Origin: Verrucomicrobiota bacterium
GTDB lineage: Bacteria > Verrucomicrobiota > Verrucomicrobiia > Limisphaerales > J093
Direction: 5' to 3'
Length of the DNA: 64,000 bases
Assembly: GCA_027493615.1 (NCBI GenBank)
Contig: JAOSKK010000001.1
Span: forward strand, 301,629-365,628
Position numbers and translations under genes: made by a program. The notes under the pieces were generated by a model. The model was not told where the DNA came from and did not search any database. It saw only the letters and a list, made by a program, of their open reading frames with translations. Shown here in pieces: positions 30,210 through 40,036 of the stretch (its first letter is position 1; each line of letters starts with the position of its first letter).

Positions 30210-31836
30210 TCACCGCGCTTTGGTTTCACCGCGTGCAGCGACCTCGGCCGCGGTGGCCTGCAATGGTCCCAGGCGCAGCGGGATCCTCCGTTCGCCGTCG
30301 GCCAACGTGAGGGTGCGTGCTTCGGCGCTGAGATTCCAGACCATGACCTTCCGGACGGTCGGGAACCACGCGCACACGGCCGGTTCATCTTCCTCGACAT
30401 GTGGCACGTCGCGGAGTTCGGGCTGGATCCGTCGCTTGAGGGCAAACAGTGCGGGCAGGGATTCGGCGACCACCTCGGCCCGCGGCGGACGGGAAGTGGC
30501 TGAATCCCTAGAGACCAGCTTCGCCGCCGCACCCGCGGGTGCCGCGGCCAGTTCACCCGCATCGTGGTCCGACACGAAATGCCATCCCTCCGGGGACAGC
30601 TCCTCGACCACTTCGAACGGCACGCCGGCGGCGAGCCAGAGGCTAAAGGGGTTGTCCTGGCCGATCAGCCGTTGGGCCTCGCCCCAGACGTGCTTGAACG
30701 GACCGCGCGGACGATGGCCCGCAATCTCCGCGTGCCGTCGCGCCTGCTCGCGCATCGCCGGCGCCAGCACGCTCCAGTGTTCGCGCGGGAACGGCGTCAG
30801 CCCGCTCATGAACATCGTGTGGCGGACATCCGCCAGCGTGGAGATGACGAGTTTCGCGGCCAGGTGCACCCCGGACAGCCGGTCGGCCGGATAGGCGGTG
30901 GTCTCGCTGAAGGCGAACTCGGGACGCACGAAGCGACGATGAAAGAGCACGCTGAACAACTCGTCGGTCTTTCCTTTGACCGGCGCGAACGCCGGGTCGT
31001 CGAACATCAGTTCACCCACGCGGAAAGGGACGTCGGCATAGTCCCGGAGGCGGATGCCGGCCTTCTCCGCCCCGAGGTACATCACCATGATGCCGAGGTC
31101 GCCGGCGAACGCCTCGCGTTGGCGCCGAAACGAAGCGCTCAGTTCATCGCAGGTGAAGTCCAGCCAGGCCCGCAGCAGGGCCGTCGGCCGCCGCTCCCGG
31201 ACATCGTTCAACAGTTCCTCCCAACGACCCGGGGCGAATCCGCCGGACTGCAGGAACGCGGCGCGATGGCGATCGCAGAAACAGCCGCCGATCTCCCCGG
31301 ACCGCGCGCGAGGCGGAAATCGTCGTCGAGGAAACACCGGCGAAATCCCAGTTCGCGGCTGGTGCGCAGGGCCGCGACGTTCTCCGCGGTCGCCGGTTCG
31401 TGCAACGAAGTGCCGGCGAAGGTCCCGCCGTCCGGTCGCAGGCCGCTCCGCCAGTGAGGCGGCGGCGTGAGAGGGAAATCCCGTCCTTGGCCCCGAGCGA
31501 ATCGCCGGGATGGCCCAGCGGGACATTGACGAGGTGAGCCTCCAGTCCGGCCTCGTGCAGCCGCTGGCGTGCCCGGCGCAGTTGTTCCGGCGGGAACGGC
31601 TGATGCCCGTAGAAGAAGCCGGCCAGCCAGACGGCGCTCACGCCCGCGTCCCGGATCATCCGCAGCAACTCCAGATCCTGCTCGACCACGGCCGGGGTCA
31701 GGCAAAGGTGATAGGCGCGCACCTGGCCACGGTCTGCGGCCAGCAGGGGAAGTGCGGGCAACAGTGCTCCGGCCGCAGCCGAAGCCTTCAGCCAGTCGCG
31801 GCGGCTTAGCGGGACTCCGGACGTGAACTTTCTCAT
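30210..31836 (-). CDS. Tat-exported hypothetical protein, TIM-barrel-like
   Basis: About 540 residues, unrecognised family. The N-terminus has a twin-arginine leader (SRRDWLKASAAAGALLPALP), then a barrel-like opening VVEQDLELLRMIRDAGVS and AVWLAGFFYGHQPFPPEQL suggestive of a glycosidase-type fold. The later part includes RAWLDFTCDELSASFRR, GIMVMYLGAEKAGIRLRDY and VRKVMVWNLSAEARTLTLA, a beta domain like those closing glycoside hydrolases. Two frame breaks fall between 31280 and 31470. It sits between a small frame (31844-32197) and the DUF4832 gene on the same strand. A glycan-related role is inference from fold-like pattern and neighbours. Confidence 0.6.
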
Positions 31837-31843
31837 CGCAGCC

Positions 31844-32197
31844 TCATCTCATCTTGGGGTCGGTGATGACGGCGGTGCCGGGCTGCGTGCCCAGCACAAC
31901 GCCGGTCACGCGGTGTGCTTTCATCTCGCTGAGGAAGGAATACCCCGAAGGCACGGGAATGCACGCGAATTGCAGCCACGACAGGGTCACCTCCGCCGTT
32001 GCGTGCTCGATGCCCTCCAGGCCTTCGATCAACGCCTCCCGAATGGCGGCAACCTGCCTTGTCTGGCCCTGACTGACCAGACACTGGTTCGGGCCGCGAA
32101 TCGAGAGGCCGCGAGGAAGCGCAAGAGGCTCAGGACTGGGGACCCTTTGAGGCTGTTGTGCCTTCTTGCGGCAACGGAATCGTCGTCTATCCCGCAC
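31844..32197 (-). CDS. Hypothetical protein, about 117 residues or a fragment
   Basis: No family recognised. The convincing part is the C-terminal 75 residues (IREALIEGLEGIEHATAEV, LQFACIPVPSGYSFLSEM, VTGVVLGTQPGTAVITD); the first 40 residues are Arg/Pro-rich and may lie before the true start or belong to another frame. Its stop is 7 bases before the start of the Tat-leader gene, so it may open the operon. It may be the 3' remnant of a longer gene. Confidence 0.4.
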   Translation of the reverse strand: MRDRRRFRCRKKAQQPQRVPSPEPLALPRGLSIRGPNQCLVSQGQTRQVAAIREALIEGLEGIEHATAEVTLSWLQFACIPVPSGYSFLSEMKAHRVTGVVLGTQPGTAVITDPKMR

Positions 32198-32343
32198 GGA
32201 TCACGCGGTCGCGCCCCAGAACTCTGGGAGCAGCGAACTCGGCGCCGCCAACACCGGGCGGATCGGCTGCCCTCACACCCGGCCCAGATCCTCGTCGCGC
32301 GCCCGGTGGAACACGCCGCGGTCGAACACGTTCGCCTTCCCTT

Positions 32344-32410
32344 AATCCCCAATGTTCGGAATCGGTGGAGAAACCGCCCGTCCTGGATCCTCCGCCGATT
32401 CCGCACAGCG
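32344..32410. repeat. Dispersed hairpin repeat, copy C (decayed), in a gene-free gap
   Basis: The left arm AATCCCCAATGTTCGGAATC (20 bases) matches copies A and B, and the right arm begins CCGATTCCG but then diverges (CACAGCG), so the hairpin is incomplete. The tail module is absent. The surrounding gap 32198-32703, between the DUF4832 operon and tRNA-Gly, shows nothing else that I recognise. Confidence 0.65.
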
Positions 32411-32703
32411 TCTCCTGTCGCCAGGACAACACATTGGTGATGAGAGGCTTGGCGAGGATCGTCCCGCGTCTTCCGCCCTTGGGCGCGGTTTTCGGGCCTT
32501 GTTTCCGGCTGGTAAACGCCTCTGGTTCCCGATCACAAGTTCGCCCGTAGCGCCAGGCCAACCGGCCCGAGCCTGTTGCCTTGCGGCGCAGAAGCGGTGG
32601 GCAAAAGGCTGGGCAAGGACCAGAACTGGGCTATGGAGTTACGCAACATACTACGCTCAAACCATTTGCTCCGGCGACAGCAAACCGGGAAGGCGGGGAG
32701 AAG

Positions 32704-32780
32704 TGGAGCGAGCGAAGGGATTCGAACCCTCGACATCAACCTTGGCAAGGTTGCGCTCTACCAGACTGAGCTACGCTCGC
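32704..32780 (-). tRNA. tRNA-Gly (GCC)
   Basis: Reading on the minus strand from 32780, the acceptor stem GCGAGCG pairs with CGCTCGC, the D arm has GCTCAGTCTGGTAGAGC, and the anticodon stem CAACC/GGTTG encloses TTGCCAA, giving anticodon GCC. The T arm contains GGGTTCGAATCCC. Discriminator T and an encoded CCA follow (32706-32704). Confidence 0.95.
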
Positions 32781-34132
32781 AACGCTCCGAACGGCGCGAA
32801 CCATAGGCCCGCCATGGTTGAATGCAAGCCCGGATTTTCGGCCCGGATCTTCGGATTTCGGCCATTCGGGCGCGGCCGCCGTCGCGTCCCACGCAGTTCA
32901 GGATGATCCGGCAAGTCAGGGAGCGACCCCTCCACCGCCGCGCTGGGAGGAGCGGACGAAGGCTCCGGTTCGGCCTGCCCTTTGAGCTTGGTTCCGTAGC
33001 CGATGATGACCGTCGAGAGGATCAACGTGCCGATGCCAGCGGCGATGAGTCGGTGAGCCTTCCGGCTCGAGCCTTTCCACTCGTGCAGGATCCAGCCCCA
33101 CATCGTGCTGAAGATGATGATGCTGGCCATGTGCAGGGTCCAACTGGCAAAGCCGTACTTGCCCATCTGCGTCTCGCCCATCGTGTAGAAGAAGAATTGG
33201 AAGTACCAGGTGCTGCCCGCCAGCGCCGAGAAGAAGTAGTTCCCGAGCCGCGGCACCCGCAGCTCCGCCGGAGCGACGGCACCCGCGCCCCCCGCACCCG
33301 GCCCGGCTTCGCCTCCCGCCGCTTTCAGACCGGCGTGTTCAGGGCGGACCTGCGAGGCCAGGTACTGGTAACCGGTCCGGTTGCGGATGTTGAGCAACAC
33401 GCACCAGATGAAGTTGGTGGTGAAGCCGCCGAGCAGGACGACCACGAGTTTGGGCAGGCCGGTCCACAACGTCGCCGTGCCAGCCGCCTTGGAGGCGTCG
33501 CCGATGGGGTTCCCGGCGGTGAGGGCGAACGAGAAGCAGGCGCTCATGATCCCGGAGAACGTGGCGACGAGGATGCCCTTGGTGAAGTTGAACTCCGCGA
33601 TCACCTTCTTCTTCTCGGCCTCCGGCATCTCGCGTTCCTTGGTCAGCCCGGCGTAGGCCGCGACGGCAATCCCGAGCAAGCAGACCGCAACGCCGGCCAG
33701 CGTGACCTGGCCCGGCCGCGTCGAGGCGATCTCGACGATGGTCTCGCCGACCGGGATGGTGGGGATGAAGAGCTTGAAGATGGGCGGCAGCAGGGTGCCG
33801 AAGGCGGCGCAGTAACCCAGGGCCACGCCCATGCCCAGGGACATGCCCAGGTAGCGCATGGTGAGGCCGAAGGTCAGGCCGCCGAAGCCCCACAGGGCGC
33901 CAAAGAAGTACGTCCACCAGAGCGTGGCGGCGGTCTGCTGGCGCAGTACGCCGAGGAGGTCGTTGGTCATCGTCGAGGCCAGCACCCACGGACAGATGAT
34001 CCAGGAGAAGAAGCCGCCCACCAGCCAGTAGGTCTCCCACGACCACTTCCGGACCCCGCGGTAGGGAACGTAGAAGGAGCCGGAGGCCAGGCCGCCGAGC
34101 CAGTGAAAGAAGACGCCGAGGAAGGGATTCAT
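32771..34132 (-). CDS. rhaT: L-rhamnose/proton symporter RhaT
   Basis: A ten-segment drug/metabolite-superfamily transporter importing L-rhamnose with protons. It opens MNPFLGVFFHWLGGLASGSF and has the RhaT-type VRKWSWETYWLVGGFFSWI, TMRYLGMSLGMGVALGYCAA (20 residues) and LPKLVVVLLGGFTTNFIWC. A Gly/Ala-rich cytoplasmic loop interrupts it around residues 270-295. The written frame runs into the tRNA-Gly gene by 10 bases and its last 60 residues are Pro/Arg-rich and not membrane-like, so the real stop is probably displaced; a TGA at 32916-32918 in another frame is a candidate. rhaA lies 163 bases upstream on the same strand, so the two form a rhamnose unit. Confidence 0.9.
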   Translation of the reverse strand: MNPFLGVFFHWLGGLASGSFYVPYRGVRKWSWETYWLVGGFFSWIICPWVLASTMTNDLLGVLRQQTAATLWWTYFFGALWGFGGLTFGLTMRYLGMSLGMGVALGYCAAFGTLLPPIFKLFIPTIPVGETIVEIASTRPGQVTLAGVAVCLLGIAVAAYAGLTKEREMPEAEKKKVIAEFNFTKGILVATFSGIMSACFSFALTAGNPIGDASKAAGTATLWTGLPKLVVVLLGGFTTNFIWCVLLNIRNRTGYQYLASQVRPEHAGLKAAGGEAGPGAGGAGAVAPAELRVPRLGNYFFSALAGSTWYFQFFFYTMGETQMGKYGFASWTLHMASIIIFSTMWGWILHEWKGSSRKAHRLIAAGIGTLILSTVIIGYGTKLKGQAEPEPSSAPPSAAVEGSLPDLPDHPELRGTRRRPRPNGRNPKIRAENPGLHSTMAGLWFAPFGALRA

Positions 34133-34295
34133 ATGAGTTGGGACAGAAAGGCCATCGGGCGGTGGCGCGGGAAGAGATCAGCCAGGATCACCTGATGCGC
34201 GCGAGGCCGCTTGCTGGGCACGGGGCCAGATTCACGATGGTCGTAATACGGTCCAGACCATTTTACGAGGTTGCATGGGGAATGGTCGCGGGCGC

Positions 34296-35564
34296 TCACC
34301 GGTGACTCAACACCTCGCGCTCGTACCGTTTCACCTCCGCCAGCCAGGCGTCGCCCACGGGTACGTCCTGCTGCACGCAGTGGTAGTCCCAGACCGCGCC
34401 CGCCGGCAACAGCTTGACCTCCTCGAGCAGCGCCAGCCGCGTTGTGTAGTCGCCCTCGAGTTCGGCCTGCTTGAGCTTGCCAATCGGGGCCAGCAACGCC
34501 AGGAGCAGGGCCTTGAGCAGGTTGCGTGTCCCGATCACCCAGGCGGCCACGCGGTTGATGCTGGCATCGAAGTAGTCCAGGCCCAGGCGGACCCGCCCCA
34601 AGTAGCCGCCCCACACGATCTCCTGCGCGATGGCCTGCAAATCGTCGGTCAACGTCACCACATGATCGCTGTCCCAGCGCACGCCGCGGCTGACGTGCAG
34701 GGCGATCTCGGGCAGGTAGCACAGCACGGAGGAGATCTTGTCCGCGATGCCTTCGGTCGGGTGATAGTGGCCGGCATCCAGCGTGAGCAGTTTGCCGCGG
34801 CTGACCGCGTAGCCGAGGTAGAACTCGTGCGAACCCGGCGTGTAGCTTTCGGCGCCGATGCCGAAAAGCTTGGGCTCGACAGCATCCACGTTCAGCTTCG
34901 GGTCGATGCGTTTCTTGAAAACGGCGTCCAGCGCCTCGACCAGGCGCTCGCGCGGCCCTTTCCGGTCGGCGGGCGTGTCCTTCATGCCGTCGGGGATCCA
35001 GAGGTTGGTGAGGCAGGTCTGGCCCAGTGCCTTGCCGAAGGCGGCGCCGATCTCACGACACCGGATGCCGTGGTCGATCCAGAACCGGCGCACGGCCGGG
35101 TCGGGAGAAGTCAGGGTGAACCCGCTCTTGACCTTCGGATGGGAGAAATAGGTCTGGTTGAAATCCAGGCCGATGCCCAGCCGCTTGGCCCAGGCGATCC
35201 AGCCTTGGAACTGGTCGGCGCTGAGGGCATCGCGGTCCACCCGTTTCGCACCCATCTCGGCGTAGCTGGCGTGCAGGTTGAAGCGGTGCCGACCGGGGAT
35301 CAGCGAGGTCGCGAGTTCGAAATCCGAGCGCAGTTCGGCGGGGGTCCGGGCCTTGCCGGGGTAATTGCCGGTGACGGCGAGGCCGTCGCCCAGGGTGCCG
35401 CCGGCGGTTTCGAAGCCGCCGACGTCGTCGCCCTGCCAGCAGTGCATGGAGATGGCGATGCTGGCGAGGGTTTCGAGGGCTTGATCGGTGTCCACGCCCA
35501 GCGCTCCGTAGCGCTCGCGGGCGAGGGTGTACGCCGCCTGGATGGATCGTGTTGTCTTGGCCAT
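34296..35564 (-). CDS. rhaA: L-rhamnose isomerase
   Basis: Converts L-rhamnose to L-rhamnulose, the first catabolic step. 422 residues, close to the length of E. coli RhaA. Recognisable segments: [88 protein letters not shown] and [17 protein letters not shown], which hold the metal-binding His/Asp/Glu of the barrel. The start is ATG 35564; the frame is open further upstream, but that extension is Pro/Arg-rich and unlike the family. rhaT follows. No rhaB kinase, rhaD aldolase or AraC-type regulator appears in the window, so the rest of the pathway must be elsewhere. Confidence 0.93.
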   Translation of the reverse strand: MAKTTRSIQAAYTLARERYGALGVDTDQALETLASIAISMHCWQGDDVGGFETAGGTLGDGLAVTGNYPGKARTPAELRSDFELATSLIPGRHRFNLHASYAEMGAKRVDRDALSADQFQGWIAWAKRLGIGLDFNQTYFSHPKVKSGFTLTSPDPAVRRFWIDHGIRCREIGAAFGKALGQTCLTNLWIPDGMKDTPADRKGPRERLVEALDAVFKKRIDPKLNVDAVEPKLFGIGAESYTPGSHEFYLGYAVSRGKLLTLDAGHYHPTEGIADKISSVLCYLPEIALHVSRGVRWDSDHVVTLTDDLQAIAQEIVWGGYLGRVRLGLDYFDASINRVAAWVIGTRNLLKALLLALLAPIGKLKQAELEGDYTTRLALLEEVKLLPAGAVWDYHCVQQDVPVGDAWLAEVKRYEREVLSHR

Positions 35565-35855
35565 AAGGTTCCCGTGCCGCCCAGCTCCGGCCGGGCCCGG
35601 AAGGGGACCCGGCTTTGGTTTCCAGTCAGGCGGCGGACCGGAACATGGCAGCCCGGCGACGGGCGTCAACATGACTTCGGTCAAAGGTGCGGCGGCCGCC
35701 GCGGATGATTCCTGGCTGCGGCTCGGAGTCTTCCCGAGGTGCGCGCCGGTGGTGCCCCCAAGGAGGTTGGCGGGCGGTTCGTGGGCCCGCGCCGTCACCA
35801 CGGGAGCGCACCTCACCGGGATTTCCCCTTGTCAGGCACAGTTGTCAGACGCACG

Positions 35856-36138
35856 ATGTCAGACATGAAGACGCTCATGATGCGTGATTTGAGCCGGAAG
35901 ACGGCCAGCGTCTTGGACGCGCTGGAGCGGGGCGAGAGCTTCGAGGTGCACCGGAACGGCAAGGCCGTGGGCTACCTGACACACACGGCACCGTCCCCCG
36001 AACGGAAGCCGGATTGGACGACCCACTTCCAGTGGCTCCGGCGGCAGCCAAAAGCCCGGGGAAGCGTTGCTGGCGGAGTTTGAGGAGGCCCGTCGCCGCC
36101 TGCGCGAGACCGAGGTGGCGGTGGGAGATCCCCCATGA
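35856..36138 (+). CDS. Phd/YefM-type antitoxin
   Basis: About 93 residues after repair. MSDMKTLMMRDLSRKTASVL followed by LERGESFEVHRNGKAVGYL is the Phd/YefM DNA-binding domain, which represses its own promoter and neutralises the partner toxin. The written frame stops at 36083; removing one A from the AAAA at about 36049-36052 gives KPGEALLAEFEEARRR and a TGA at 36136-36138 that overlaps the toxin start (ATGA). The acidic-basic tail would be the toxin-binding region. The spacing confirms pairing with the PIN gene. Confidence 0.8.
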
Positions 36139-36608
36139 GATGGGCCGCCGACTCGAGTGTCCTGGTCCGGCTCTATCTGGCGGCGGAGGGAACGGATGCC
36201 CTGGAGTGTTTTCTGGCCGAGGACGCCAAGCTCCTCAGTGTCTCCGAGTTGGCGGAGGTCGAGGTGCTGAATGTGTTGCTCCGCGACCCGGAGCTGGGAG
36301 CGGCCGCACGATTCGAGGCGGACTTGGACGAAGCGGTCCGGCTCCGGCTGGAACCGGTGGACTGGCCGGACGCCTTTCAGCGGGCGGAGAGCCTGGCGCG
36401 GCGCTTCTCGCGTACGCTCCGTCCGGGCGGTCACGACCTGGTGCTGGTGGCGGCGGCAGTGGCGATGGGGGCGACCTGGTTTCTCTCGCTGGACCGAAAC
36501 TCCCGTCAACGCCCGCTCGCCGCGGCGGCGGGCTTGCGGGTCTGGCCGCCGCTCGACAAGGACGAGAAGGGGCTGGTGCGACATGCGCTCCGAGCGGCAC
36601 GCGGCTGA
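36135..36608 (+). CDS. PIN-domain toxin, VapC-like
   Basis: A 157-residue PIN ribonuclease-type protein. The acidic active-site residues are visible: Asp6 in AADSSVLV, Glu41/Glu43 in SELAEVEVLN, Asp101 in GGHDLVLVAAAVAMG and Asp120 in WFLSLDRN. The length and the spacing of these residues match VapC toxins that cleave tRNA or rRNA. It overlaps the Phd-type antitoxin by the ATGA at 36135-36138. The Phd + PIN pairing is common. The C-terminal 30 residues (WPPLDKDEKGLVRHAL) are basic; the frame is intact. Confidence 0.85.
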   Translation: MRWAADSSVLVRLYLAAEGTDALECFLAEDAKLLSVSELAEVEVLNVLLRDPELGAAARFEADLDEAVRLRLEPVDWPDAFQRAESLARRFSRTLRPGGHDLVLVAAAVAMGATWFLSLDRNSRQRPLAAAAGLRVWPPLDKDEKGLVRHALRAARG

Positions 36609-36755
36609 GCTCAGCGCTCTCCTGCACCCGGCTGCCGTACCGGCTCCCCGGCGGGGGCGGGCGGGGTCCCACGGCGGGTTGGTGGCCGACGTTCCCCGGA
36701 TTCTTCCGGAATCTGCCATTGTTTCCGGCGTGCGGCTTCGGCTAGAGGTGAACGC

Positions 36756-36884
36756 GTGACTCGGCTGACGCGATCGGAGCGGCAGGTGTTAACGATGTTG
36801 ATCGCGCTGTTGCTGGTGGGGTGGGCGGTGAAGGCCTGGCGAACGGCGCAACCGCCCCGCCCGGTGCCGGTGGCGCAGCCTTGA
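36756..36884 (+). CDS. Small single-span membrane protein, 42 residues
   Basis: GTG start at 36756 preceded by GAGG. The product begins with a basic segment (TRLTRSERQVLT), has one membrane segment MLIALLLVGWAVKAW and ends Pro-rich (QPPRPVPVAQP). It stops 5 bases before the Minf_1886-family gene and is therefore probably translated with it. I have no name for it; the layout resembles tiny proteins found in front of competence or ribosome-associated genes, but no function is claimed. Confidence 0.55.
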   Translation: MTRLTRSERQVLTMLIALLLVGWAVKAWRTAQPPRPVPVAQP

Positions 36885-36889
36885 GGCGT

Positions 36890-37318
36890 ATGCAAGCGCA
36901 GAATTTCGACGACGTGCTGGAACAGGTGGTGGCCGCCGACCCGCGGTATCGCCGCGAGGCCTACCACTTCCTGCGCGAGGCGCTGGACTACACCCAGCGC
37001 GCGGTGAGCAAGGCCAACCAGGGCAAGCTCCGCCACGTGACGGGTCAGGAACTGCTGGCCGGGATCCGCGCCTTTGCGTTGCAGCAGTATGGGCCGATGG
37101 CGCTGACGCTCCTCCACGAGTGGGGCGTGCGGCGCTGCGAGGACTTTGGCGAACTCGTGTTCAACCTGATCGACCGCGGCGTGCTCAGCCGGACCGAGAC
37201 GGACACGCGGGCCGATTTCGCCGGCGGCTACGACTTTGCCGAGGCCTTCCACAAACCGTTTCTTCCCACCCGCCCGGCGCGGCCGCCGGCGGAAACTCCG
37301 AGATCGGCAACCGCCTGA
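36890..37318 (+). CDS. Minf_1886-family protein
   Basis: A 142-residue conserved protein typical of Verrucomicrobiota and Planctomycetes. Signatures: FDDVLEQVVAADPRYRREAY, FLREALDYTQRAVSK, GQELLAGIRAFALQQYGPMA (20 residues), LLHEWGVRRCEDFGELVFNL and RTETDTRADFAGGYDF. Function is unknown; it is soluble and mostly helical. The start is ATG 36890 because the family begins with the FDDVL helix. It lies between the 42-residue membrane protein and the M16 peptidase (34 bases away), which suggests one transcription unit. Confidence 0.9.
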   Translation: MQAQNFDDVLEQVVAADPRYRREAYHFLREALDYTQRAVSKANQGKLRHVTGQELLAGIRAFALQQYGPMALTLLHEWGVRRCEDFGELVFNLIDRGVLSRTETDTRADFAGGYDFAEAFHKPFLPTRPARPPAETPRSATA

Positions 37319-37352
37319 GGCGTCGTTGCTCTCCCAACCCCGCTGGTTCTGC

Positions 37353-39889
37353 ATGACGTCCTTGCCCGCCGCGTTACCCGCTTCGTCGGATACCACCCTT
37401 CACCATCTGCCCAACGGCCTGACCCTCATCGTCCGGGAGGACGCGAGCGCGCCGGTGGTGTCGGCGCAGGCGTGGTGCCGGGCCGGGAGTGTGCACGAAG
37501 GGCGTTGGCTGGGGGCCGGTCTGTCGCATGTGCTCGAGCACATGCTCTTCAAGGGAACGACCACGCGGGCCGGGAGCCGCATCGACCAGGAAATCCAGGC
37601 GGCGGGCGGGTACATGAACGCGTACACGTCTTTCGACCGGACGGTATTCTGGATCAACGTGCCGAACACCGGCACGCGGGTGGCGCTGGACATTCTGGCC
37701 GACATTGTCCAGCACGCCACGGTGCCCGAAGCCGAGCTGGCGAAGGAACTGGACGTCATCCGGCGCGAGCTGGACATGTGTCAGGACGACCCGGGTCGGC
37801 ATGCGGGCCGGCGGCTGTTCGAGACGGCGTACACCGTGAGCCCGTACCGTTACGCCATCATCGGATACCCGGACATCTTCAGCCGACTCGAGCGGGCTGA
37901 CATCGTCGGGTATTACCGCGAACAATACGCGCCGAACAACCTGTTCTTCGTCGTTGTGGGTGACCTCCAAACCGACGAGGTGATCGAGCAGCTCACGGCC
38001 GCGTTTGCCGGGGCGAAGGCGCGGCCCTTGCCGCCCGTGGTGTTGCCCACCGAACCGCGTCAGGTCGCCCCCGTGAAGTGATCGAAGAAGGGGCGGTGGA
38101 GCTGGCGCACGTGCATCTGGGCTGGCACATCCCGGACGTGCGGCATCCGGATGTGCCGTTGCTCGATGTGCTGGCGGTGTTGCTCGGCCGGGGGCGCAGC
38201 TCGCGTCTGTACGAGCAGGTGCGGCAGCGGCGGAATCTGGCGGTGGCGGTCGAGGCGTGGACCTACAACCCGGGCGGGGAGGGGCTGTTCGGGGTGAGCG
38301 CCGTGCTCGAGGCGGGGAAGCACGCCGAAGCGCTCGCGGCGATGCTGGCGGAGGTTGAGCGACTGCAGGCGGGGCGGGTGAGCGAGGCGGAACTGGACAA
38401 GGCGGTGAAGCAGTTCACGGCAGCCACGCTGGCGGCGCGCAAGACGATGCAGGGGCAGGCGCAGGATCTGGGCGGAAGCTGGATGGCTGCGAACGACCTG
38501 GACTTCTCGGCCCGGTACCTGGAGACCGTCAAGCGCATCACGCCGGCCGATTTGCAGCGGGTCGCCGGCGAGTATCTCCGGCCCGAGAACCGGACCCACT
38601 ACGCCTACGTGCCGAAGGGGACCGTGACCGCCCGCCAGGGACGGCGTGCGCACGCCGGGGAACGGGCGGTCGAACGTTTCGAGCTGGCCAACGGGCTTCG
38701 GCTGCTGGTGAAGGAGGATCACCGGCTCCCGTTCGTGGACGCCCGGCTGGTGTTGCGCGGCGGCGTGCTCGAGGAGACCGCGGCCGAATCCGGTCTCTCG
38801 CAACTGCTGGCTCAGATGCTTCTGCAGGGCACGGACCGGCGAACCGCCGAGGAGATGGCCACCGCCATCGAGTCGGTGGGCGGGAGTCTGGACACCTACA
38901 GTGGCAACAACAGCCTGGGGATCACGGCCGAGGTGTTGAGCGGGGACCTTGCCCTGGGCCTCGACCTGCTTGCCGAGGCGTTGCTGCAGCCGGCGTTCCC
39001 CGGCGAGGCGTTGGAAAGGGAACGACAGGCGCAGCTCGCCGCGATCCGGGCCCAGCGCGATCAGGTCTTGTCCACGGCGTTCCGCGCGATGCGGCGGACG
39101 TTGTTCGGCGCGCACGGGTACGGGTTGGATCTGCTGGGCGAGGAGACGACCGTGACCGGGTTCACGGCGGCGGACTTGCGGGCTGGCCACGCCCGCCTCG
39201 TCCGGCCCGAGAACGCGGTTCTGGCGATCTACGGGGATCTCGACACGGCCACGGTGCGACGGGCGGTCGAGGCCACGTTCAGTGCCTGGACGCGCGGTTC
39301 CGGAGCGCCGGCGTTGCCACCGCCCGCACCCCGGCCGGGACGGGTGTGCGAGCCGCTCGACAAGAAGCAGGCGGTGCTGGTGCTCGGTTTCCCCGGGGCG
39401 ACGCTGGATGCCGACGACCGGTTTGCGCTCGAGTTGATTCAGGAGGCGTGCAGCGACCTCGGGTCCCGCCTCTTCCTGCGGATCCGCGAGCAACTGGGCC
39501 TGGCCTATTTCGTGGGGGCCCAGAACTTCCTGGGTCGCGCCCCCGGCTACTTTGCGTTCTATGTGGGCACGGCGCCCGAGCGGGCGGGGCGGGTCGAGCA
39601 GGAACTGCTGGCGGAGGCGGCCCTGTTGCGGAGCGAGGGATTGACCGCCGAGGAGCTTGAACGTGCGAAGGCCAAGGTGGTGGGCCAGAAAAAGATTGCC
39701 CGCCAGGACTTGGGCAACCTGGCCATGACCCATGCCTTGGATGAACTGTACGGGCTGGGTTACCGCAACGCCGACACCGAAGACGCGCGCTTCGAAGCGG
39801 TCACACGCGAGCAGACGCAGGCGGCGGCGGCCCGGTATCTCCGGCCGGAAGCGGCGGTGCTGGCGGTCGTGCGTCCCCCGGCGGGTTGA
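37353..39889 (+). CDS. Two-domain M16 zinc peptidase (pitrilysin/PqqL-like)
   Basis: About 845 residues with two M16 halves. The first half is catalytic: inverted zinc motif HVLEHM with His59, Glu62 and His63, and Glu139 in VIRRELDM as the expected third ligand, followed by AYTVSPYRYAIIGYP. The second half (from about 38670, FELANGLRLLVKEDHRLP) has LSQLLAQM in place of HxxEH, so it is structural. A break at 38072-38081: the run GCCCCC before GTGAAGTG is one C short; adding it reads APREVIEEGAVELAHVHLGW. No signal peptide is seen. Members degrade peptides or process proteins; a palindrome follows the stop at 39932. Confidence 0.9.
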
Positions 39890-39931
39890 GCGATGGCGCG
39901 CTTCGGCCCCGGAGGGTCCCACTGACTGTAG

Positions 39932-39993
39932 GCGCCGACGTGAGGAGGCGTTTTGGGCCGAGGGCAACGCCCTTCGCCTCCTCACGTCGGCGC
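39932..39993. repeat. 19-base inverted repeat between convergent genes
   Basis: Arms 39932-39950 (GCGCCGACGTGAGGAGGCG) and 39975-39993 are perfect complements, and a GGGC/GCCC pair extends the fold in the loop. It lies between the M16 stop and the convergent Gfo/Idh gene, so it may end transcription from both sides. The left arm recurs with two mismatches at 3112-3132 (GTAGGCGCCGACGCC). Confidence 0.75.
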
Positions 39994-40036
39994 TCCAGCG
40001 GGGGGTTGTAGACCGCGCGGGTAGCAGATCGCCGGG

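Noticed and set aside
32576..32806. A short plus-strand protein reading EGIRTLDINLGKVALYQTELRS
   Set aside because: It is the antisense translation of tRNA-Gly, a common false gene call.
34275..35708. A 477-codon plus-strand frame opposite rhaA
   Set aside because: rhaA fits its family end to end; the plus frame is low-information antisense sequence.
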